A stretch of 64,000 nt of DNA from Camelus bactrianus (Eukaryota > Chordata > Mammalia > Artiodactyla > Camelidae): NCBI RefSeq assembly GCF_048773025.1, contig NC_133564.1, positions 30,948,645-31,012,644 of the forward strand, written 5' to 3'. A program made the position numbers and the translations under genes. A model generated the notes under the pieces. That model was not told where the DNA came from and searched no databases. It was given only the letters and a program-made list of their open reading frames with translations. Below are positions 57,556 to 64,000 of the stretch, piece by piece. The stretch's first letter is position 1, and each line of letters opens with the position of its first letter.

Positions 57556-58421
57556 ACACTAAAAAAAAAAAAATTTTTTTTAAAGACACTTCAGTTCATC
57601 TTTTAACCCTATATACTGGGCATGGTGCAGTGGGAAGGATGTGTGTTTGTGTGTGGCAGGTAATGTGGGATGGGAGGCAGGGAATCTGGTTGGAGGCACA
57701 TGCAATGGGAGGAAATTTTAGGGTGGAGGTGTGGGGTGGAGCATATGGGGTAAGTGATGTAAGGACATTTAGGGCAGAAGAGGACACAATCTCCCACAAG
57801 ACACTGGGACGAATAGGTAAGGTCCCAGTTGTCTGGGAAAAGAGGCATTGATTGATAGCAAGGGTCCTAAGAGACAGAGAGTCTAAAGATAAGAAAGTGT
57901 CAAAAACACAGACAAATGTTAGTACTTCCTATTTCACTCTTTACCTGGGGGCCAGGCTTTGTGAATTCTGTGACTGGAATGCAAAATGCTCTCTCCAAAT
58001 ACCTCCAACATCTTTAAGAGATGCAAACAAACAAACCACATTAACATGACTAGGAGCTCATCACATTGACTTGGCAGCAACCAATCTATGTGTACTCCTG
58101 AAGGGCAATCCTGTTGAAGCTGTTTGGCTGAGAAAATAATCACAGAGGAACAGTTTCTGCTCGAGGAGGAAGAGTGCTTGTGAGCAGATCAGTGCTCACT
58201 GTCAAAAGGCTTGAAAAATGTCTTTAGTTTTACTCTGTGCTGACTTCACTCTTTTCTCCCCCCCCAAGAAAGTTTAGGGAAGTAATTTCACTAACACTCC
58301 ATCAAAGAAACTAAAATTACAACAGGCAAATGGTTTCAGAAGAAAAATTAAGAGCACAAAGGATTCGAAGGGAGGACCCAAACATCTTCCATTCTGCCTG
58401 ATTAAGCTCTCAACGTGAAAC
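57556..58421. other. Single-copy DNA with A/T run and G-rich patch
   Basis: An A13-T8 palindrome (57561-57581) sits between two near copies of TTAAGACACT. The 57630-57760 part is G-rich on plus, with several GGG runs. Confidence 0.5.
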
Positions 58422-58715
58422 TGAGACAGGAGGGAAGGGGGCAGGGCATGGCTGTTAAAGGAATGGCACAGCCATTGAGAAAAACAGAATATGACAGAAA
58501 CCAGTTAGAACCAACCAGACCCAAGATGGTGGAAGATAACTTCCAGTGGACCCTGAGTCTCTTTGTAGGCTCACTTTGATACATTAGCAGCTACATGACA
58601 CACCTACAGACTCCATGAAAGTTCCCAGGCTGACAATAAAAGGCCAAAAATGTGGGCAGGGCCCAATTCCTGGAAATCCCCACCAGGATTTTCCCCAAAG
58701 AGTTGGAACTAACAA
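58422..58715 (+). mobile_element. Partial LTR fossil (same family as 39124)
   Basis: It starts TGAGACAGGAGGGAAGGGGG, the same start as the 39124 copy. It shares agacccaagatggtgg, ccatgaaagttcccaggctg, acaataaaaggccaaaaatg and gggcccaattcctggaaatc. The downstream half of the LTR is missing. It is an independent solo copy, not the partner of the other. Confidence 0.6.
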
Positions 58716-59004
58716 AACCATCAGAAACGCAAATAAAAGCTGTGGAAGGATTATAGGTCATAGCAGCGGTTAACAATCTTAGTGATTCAGAGGAATTCCT
58801 AGAATCTTTCATTACCTCTTTGGAGCTTGAAGACTCGTGTTTGTGCCACAGTGACTGCCTGTTGAAATGGCTTAACGGGAGAAAGGGCGAAGTGCTGTTA
58901 CAAGGGGTTCCAGTTACTTACAAAGGCATCTGTTTCGTTTCCTGCAACTCAGCTATAGAATTTACAGATCTTATCAGGGACATTTTTCATCTTTTTGCCT
59001 CTGT
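58716..59004. other. Single-copy DNA
   Basis: About 290 bases between two LTR-type fossils. A 66-codon frame (58820-59020) has no recognised domain. Confidence 0.35.
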
Positions 59005-59505
59005 AGGGGAGGAAAAATAATTCTGCCTCTACCTTCGGGGTTCTTGGCTGACACCCCCCTATAAGAAAAGGCCAATTATTAAGAGAAAAACAAACAGAAG
59101 TTTATGAATATGTTTACCCCAGGTATAAAAGAAAGATACCAGGTGAGAGAAGTAATCTAAACCACAGCCTTAAAGACTATCTTCAGCTAAAGGCAAAAGA
59201 CAGGGAAGTCTGAGTTATGGGGGGTTACCAGGAAAAAAAGCATGGCAAACAAAAGTTAGGTTAATGATGTAGATTTAAACTGGTGTCTTCTCCATTGATA
59301 AGATTCTCTGGTGATACAGCCAGCCTTCTCTTCCTGAAACAGAGAGGGAGACAGCCTTATAAACGGGGGTCTCCTCTATAGATGTAAAATTTCTTTATCA
59401 AAGGGTAACTTTTACTCTTGTTTTCAGAGCTGTTGGGTCTGCTGTTGCTCAAAAAAATCAGCTCAAAATCCTCCTCATGCCAAAGAGGTGGATTTTGGTG
59501 TGACA
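59005..59505 (-). mobile_element. Solo LTR fossil, near full length
   Basis: Read on minus, it starts near TGTCACACCAAAATCCACCT and runs through tggcatgaggaggattttga, gctgattttttgagcaacag and ttttgcctttagctgaagat to a U5-like end. The plus-strand cagctaaaggcaaaagacag is a hallmark. I recall this LTR from several laurasiatherian genomes. No internal region is attached. Confidence 0.6.
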
Positions 59506-60404
59506 AATCTTACAACCCTTCACCCCCAAGATAAGACACGAAGCTATGTTTTGGGGTCATGGAAGCAATAATAATTATAAAGCGTGGAATCTTTGTGTTG
59601 TTTGGACAGAGGGATCTCTGAAGGATAGAAGAAGGAAAAATGGAGGCTTGATGTTTTTCCACGTCCCCTGTTTTTTCCTTAGCTGTCCCCCCGGATCCTT
59701 CCAGAGGTCAGTACTCTGCCTATGTGAGATGTCATACATAGAAAAGAACCTTGTAGAACGAATGTAATGACTTGAAATATAAAAACGACTTGCAGAGAAG
59801 AAGTAAGTTTATAGGAAGCCATTCTCTGCAGGGCTGTCCGAAAGTCTCTGGGAATTTATGAAATGATCTTGCTGATGGACTTTATTTTTAGCTCTACCCC
59901 GTGGCAGCCTCCCCGCCAAAGAGATGGGAATTCTGTTTAGACTAGAGAAATGGGGGTTCTTCACAGCAGTCAATAGAAAATAATGGATATCAATTACACA
60001 GCTGGAAGTGTGCTGACTTGATCAGATTTTATAACTCTCTTCTCTGGGGGTCTTTTTAATAAATCCAGGGAGAGGAGTGTCATGTGTTTTATGGGAATGT
60101 TCCAGGGTTTTATTCTCTGCATAGAAACAAATAACTAAAGGCAGCTTGACCACCTGACAGTAACTCACACGCCTAAAGACATAAAAATTAATGAAAAACA
60201 GACACAGGATGTTAGATCTTTATTAGATCGGGAAGGAGTTGTTAGCTTCCTGTCTAGGACTTAAAGGGCACTCTGGTTTCTTTCATTATCTTCTTTCTTT
60301 TTTAAGTTTGTATTGTTCATCTTTCTACTTAGAGGGAAATTAGCTAGATATAGTGCTTTGGACAAGGCCCAAAGGTCAATCTCTCTTTCTCTGGCTCATC
60401 CTCT
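59506..60404. other. Single-copy DNA
   Basis: About 900 bases with a 73-codon frame (59546-59767) of no known family. Confidence 0.35.
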
Positions 60405-60570
60405 CCCTGGCTGTCACTTGTTCTGGACACGACGTAATGAAAGAAATACCTAATTTACCAAAAGCACCTGGTTACTAGGTAAGGCTGCCATTAGGATTAA
60501 ATGGCACAATACCTGGAAAGAATTTAGAGCAGTGCCTGGCACATGATAAGTTCTTTAAAATGTTGGTAAT
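60405..60570 (+). mobile_element. MIR fragment (3' part)
   Basis: The clear part is attaggattaaatggcacaa, tacctggaaagaatttagag, cagtgcctggcacatgataa and gttctttaaaatgttggt, the sense MIR 3' half. Upstream similarity is weak. Confidence 0.75.
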
Positions 60571-60589
60571 GAGTCATCAAACAGTCATC

Positions 60590-60607
60590 ACAAAAAAAAA
60601 AAAAAAA
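60590..60607. repeat. A-run
   Basis: About 17 A residues just after the MIR fragment. Confidence 0.9.
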
Positions 60608-62049
60608 GAGTCCTGTTTATTCTGTCACATCACTTCTGAGCAAGTTAGTAAAAACAGTAATCAATGTGTACGTTTCTCGGTTCTTCCAAGAAAGGGTCAC
60701 TGTGAAATCTTGAGATTTTTGCTATTCTTTTCTATTTTAAAAACATTTCCTATTTTAAAAAATTTTTTTCCAGATTTCTCCAAGAGCATTTCTCTAGTTT
60801 CATATATAGAGAATCCCTTGGGAGAAGGGACTGGTTAAAATGCAGAGCATCACCCCTTTTCTCTATTCTCAGAAGATTCTTTCAGCAGACTTGGGAAAGG
60901 GGCAGGAATTTGTGTGATCAGTGGCCTCCTCCACCCTCCAGGGGGTCCACAGAGGAGCCTCGCCTTAGCATCCAGCCTAGAACCTGACCATAGGCTCCTT
61001 GGGTTTATGAATCACTGCTAAATCTGATTTTCTCAGTACAAGGATGTATTGAGAACTCTCTGTACATCTAAAGCCTTCTAAAGAGATTCAAGAAATCTCT
61101 ATCTTCTGCGTGGGCAGTTCCCACACGTAACCTAACTTTTCTGGAAGCTGCCCAGTGGGATACTTAAACCACCATTTCAGAGTCCGTGAGTCTTTTCCCA
61201 AGACCACTCAGAGGCATCAACAGCTTTCCAGAACCTTCCAATCAGAGCTTTGCTGGATTTGGTGCTTGGCTTCCACTGCAGGTGCAGACATGACTGTTGA
61301 ATCTCTAGACAAATGTTTTAAGTGGCAACTAGAGAAATGAGTCCAAACATATTCTTCCGTGTGTTCTTTTTACCCCCGGCTCTCTCAGAGAAGGTTTTAA
61401 CCTCTATGTATAGGAATAGATTAAAAAAAAAATTTGGATCTGTTGAGTTTTCAGTCCCCGCAGCACTAGGGAAAAATGATGTCTACACTGATTCTTCTCT
61501 TGGCCATACTGTCTTCTCCTTCTTGAGTGTCTGGGGGAAAGTCTACACTTTTTTTTTTTAATAGCAGAGATAAAGCTACCTTTCCTCTCATTCCACAATA
61601 AATCGAATCAATTAAAAATCCTTCTTGGTGATATCCTGCTGTTCTTACAATACCAAGCATGGCATATAACCTTCCTTTCTATATGCAGCCAACTCCCGCA
61701 AGCATTAAAGCCACTTAGATACTGCTGTTACAGGGCAGTGTCTCCGTTATGTATTTAAATGCCAAGGGGGGAAGAAAGAGAAAGAACTTCTGTGATCTTT
61801 GCCATGTTTTATTTTTGTGCATTTTTGAAAATTTATTCATGTCATTATCCAGGTTTCTAAATACAGAATTGCATCTTCTATGTGACATCTTCCCCATGGA
61901 AAATCTAATTAAACTGCCATTAAAGTCTGTTCATTCTATCATGCCAAGGTGACCGCAGTAGATAGTAAATGTTAGCGGTGTCTTTGCGCACCGACAGGTA
62001 TTTGGGGAGGAACCAGAGATAGCAGTCTTTACAGAAATAGGTTTTAACA
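60608..62049. other. Single-copy DNA
   Basis: 1.4 kb. Frames of 60-79 codons on both strands (61155-61660) conflict with one another. No repeat family recognised. Confidence 0.35.
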
Positions 62050-62056
62050 ACTTTTT

Positions 62057-62088
<32 letters not shown>

Positions 62089-62092
62089 TTTT
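62050..62092. repeat. T-rich run with (TTTTC)n
   Basis: A T-run, CTTTT units, then a pure run of about 23 T. It could be the tail of a minus-strand retrocopy, but what follows it is unrecognised. Confidence 0.9.
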
Positions 62093-62715
62093 ACAATCAG
62101 TATTTGCTGATTTTGAAAATATCATTGTCCAGAAAAACAAGGAATAACTACATGGAAAAAATTATGTATTTAGGGCATTTTCTTGTATTATATGAGTTTG
62201 ATGGACAGTTAAAATCAGTATTTGCATATCTCTCTGGCTTTGGATCAAGTGTCCCAGCCTGTTTTTCAAAGCTCTCTCTGGACACCGACCTTTCCAGTTT
62301 GACTCCAGTAGGGCTGCTGCTGACTTCTCAATGTGGTATTTAAGTTTTAGCTGTCATGTTTTCTTGCTCATGCTAGTTTCCATTTTTAATTTTTGAAAAA
62401 AAAAAAATTCATTCCATCCACCCTGAGGACTCAGTTTGAAAAGAAGTTAATCTTGGACCTTCGCAGCCCAAAGTGATTTCTCCTTCACCTTGAGTCCATC
62501 GACAGCCCACATGACCCTTATCAACACTTGTTCATCAGAAGCATCTCTGGGCCACCAGCCTGCGGAAGGGGAAGGCATTCAGCAATTCTGTGCCCTTTCT
62601 CCAGGGCAAGAGCTCACTTACTGCTCCGGGTCTATCACGGGGTGAGAGTCCAACGCTCTTAACTCACAGAAACCCAGCAGGCTGAGGTTTACCAGCAATG
62701 TCCCTTTGGTCATTT
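62093..62715. other. Single-copy DNA
   Basis: About 620 bases with no recognised family up to the start of the large tetranucleotide tract. Confidence 0.35.
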
Positions 62716-62739
62716 TCTAGAACTTTCTTTCTTTTCTTT

Positions 62740-62807
<68 letters not shown>

Positions 62808-63112
62808 TCCTTCTTTCCTTCTTTCTTTCCTTCTTTCCTTCTTCCTTTCTTCCTTTCTTCCTTTCTTCCTTTCTTTCTTTCTTTCCTTCTTTCCTTCTTT
62901 CCTTCTTTCTTCCTTTCTTCCTTTCCTTCTTTCCTTCTTTCTTTCTTTCTTTCCTTCTTTCCTTCTTTCCTTCTTCCTTTCTTCCTTTCTTCCTTTCTTT
63001 CTTTCTTTCCTTCTTTCCTTCTTTCCTTCTTTCTTTCCTTCTTTCCTTCTTTCCTTCTTTCTTCCTTTCTTCCTTTCTTCCTTTTCTCCTTTCCTCCTTT
63101 CCTCCTTTCCTC

Positions 63113-63181
<69 letters not shown>

Positions 63182-63278
63182 TTTCTTTCTTTCCTTCTTT
63201 CTTTCTTTCTTTCTTTCCTTCTTTCTTTCTTTCTTCCTTTCTTCCTTTCTTCCTTTCCTTCTTTCCTTCTTTCTTTCT

Positions 63279-63362
<84 letters not shown>

Positions 63363-63519
63363 TCCTTCTTTCTTTCCTTCTTTCCTTCTTTCTTTCTTTC
63401 TTTCTTTCTTCCTTTCTTTCTTTCCTTCTTTCTTTCTTTCTTTCCTTCTTTCCTTCTTCCTTTCTTCCTTTCTTCCTTCCTTCCTTCCTTCCTTTCTTCC
63501 TTTCTTCCTTTCTTTCTTT
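62716..63519. repeat. 800-bp (TTTC)n tract with TTCC/TTTC higher-order structure
   Basis: Almost pure pyrimidine for about 800 bases. Pure TTTC runs (62742-62808, 63112-63178, 63280-63363) alternate with blocks mixing CCTT and CTTT units. Similar mixed blocks recur, so the tract grew partly by copying larger units. A unit of four bases gives a 12-base coding period without stops, hence the Phe/Leu/Ser frame of 342 codons on plus and the Lys/Glu/Arg frame of 270 codons on minus. Confidence 0.98.
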
Positions 63520-64000
63520 CAACTTTACTGTCGCCTCTCTGTTACTGTCATCTTGGAGCCCTTCCTACACTTGCTGCTCTGGGCAAGCAGACTGTCTTCT
63601 CTCTGCTCCCTTTCTTCCACCCTAATTCACAGGCTCGCACGCACACACATGCACACGTGGCAGTTCCATACCTGTAAGGATGCAGGCACATCGTCCATCC
63701 AACGGCTCCCCCAGGGTCTCTGCTAGGTTCTCCCACAAATCCTACTTCCATGTGAGCATCACTGCTCCTCCTGGCCCAGCTCTGGGGATGCAGCTGGGGT
63801 CCAGCTCCACTCTTCTCCTTGAATGCCTGGGCGCCAGCTGCCGACTGAGAAGAATGTGTTTCTTCCATCGCCTTCTCTTTTGGCGGCGGTGGCGGGGGGG
63901 GGGGGAGTTCTTATCTAACCCCCTCTCCACAGCTAGATTTCCTTCCATCTGGATCCAGGCATGTCTGTGGCCCCAGTGATGGGCCCTGAAGGAAGGGGTA
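63520..64000. other. Single-copy GC-richer DNA with a G-run
   Basis: The last 480 bases are GC-richer than the rest. They include a CACACATGCACACG patch (about 63640-63658) and a run of about 13 G at 63893-63905. Frames on both strands overlap, and none has a known domain. Confidence 0.4.

Noticed and set aside
39124-58715. One long provirus bounded by the 39124 and 58422 LTR copies
   Set aside because: The copies differ in extent and detail, no retroviral internal region lies between them, and the space holds unrelated MIR, L1, L2 and other LTR fossils.
62698-63726. 342-codon plus-strand and 270-codon minus-strand open frames
   Set aside because: They are translations of a four-base repeat, which has no stop in the 12-base period. 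There is no domain, and both strands are open at once.

Overview
The window is mammalian nuclear DNA, almost certainly from a camelid (camel, llama or alpaca). The strongest evidence is five copies of a tRNA-Ala(AGC)-headed SINE of the camelid Vic-1 type (about 227, 21078, 27853, 28035 and 29270). It also carries many 3' ends of the L1 lineage seen in even-toed ungulates, plus MIR, L2, hAT and MaLR fossils shared by all placental mammals. I saw no ruminant (BovB, Bov-tA) or pig-type SINEs. Repeat families are named from memory of consensus sequences, since no search was possible.

I find no convincing host protein-coding gene, no functional RNA gene and no CpG island in 64 kb. The longest open frames lie in tetranucleotide repeats or have no recognisable domain. 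The window is best read as intergenic or deep intronic DNA. Exons too short or too diverged to recognise by eye cannot be excluded.

Layout. 0-5 kb: a SINE, MIR, an L1 3' end, two hAT fossils and an 800-bp L1 with a 12-bp target-site duplication (TSD). 5-21 kb: mostly single-copy DNA with scattered MIR, L2 and one probable LTR. 21-24 kb: a SINE, then a young minus-strand L1 that appears to carry a 3'-transduced flank. 25.5-27.5 kb: an old L1 with an internal junction. 27.8-29.4 kb: a nested SINE pair and a single SINE. 29.7-32.7 kb: an L2 and four L1 pieces around a 146-bp AT-rich foldback. 32.7-38.3 kb: mostly single-copy. 38.3-42.3 kb: a dense run of five LTR-type fossils. 43-51 kb: L1, L2 and MIR fossils, then a repeat-poor stretch. 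53.2 kb: a purine-rich microsatellite. 55-59.5 kb: four more LTR-type fossils. 62.7-63.5 kb: an 800-bp (TTTC)n tract.

Nothing here acts as a gene set or pathway. The interest lies in retrotransposition scars, secondary-structure-prone DNA and a few repeat-free AT-rich stretches that could be conserved regulatory DNA. I did not find a previously undescribed biological system.
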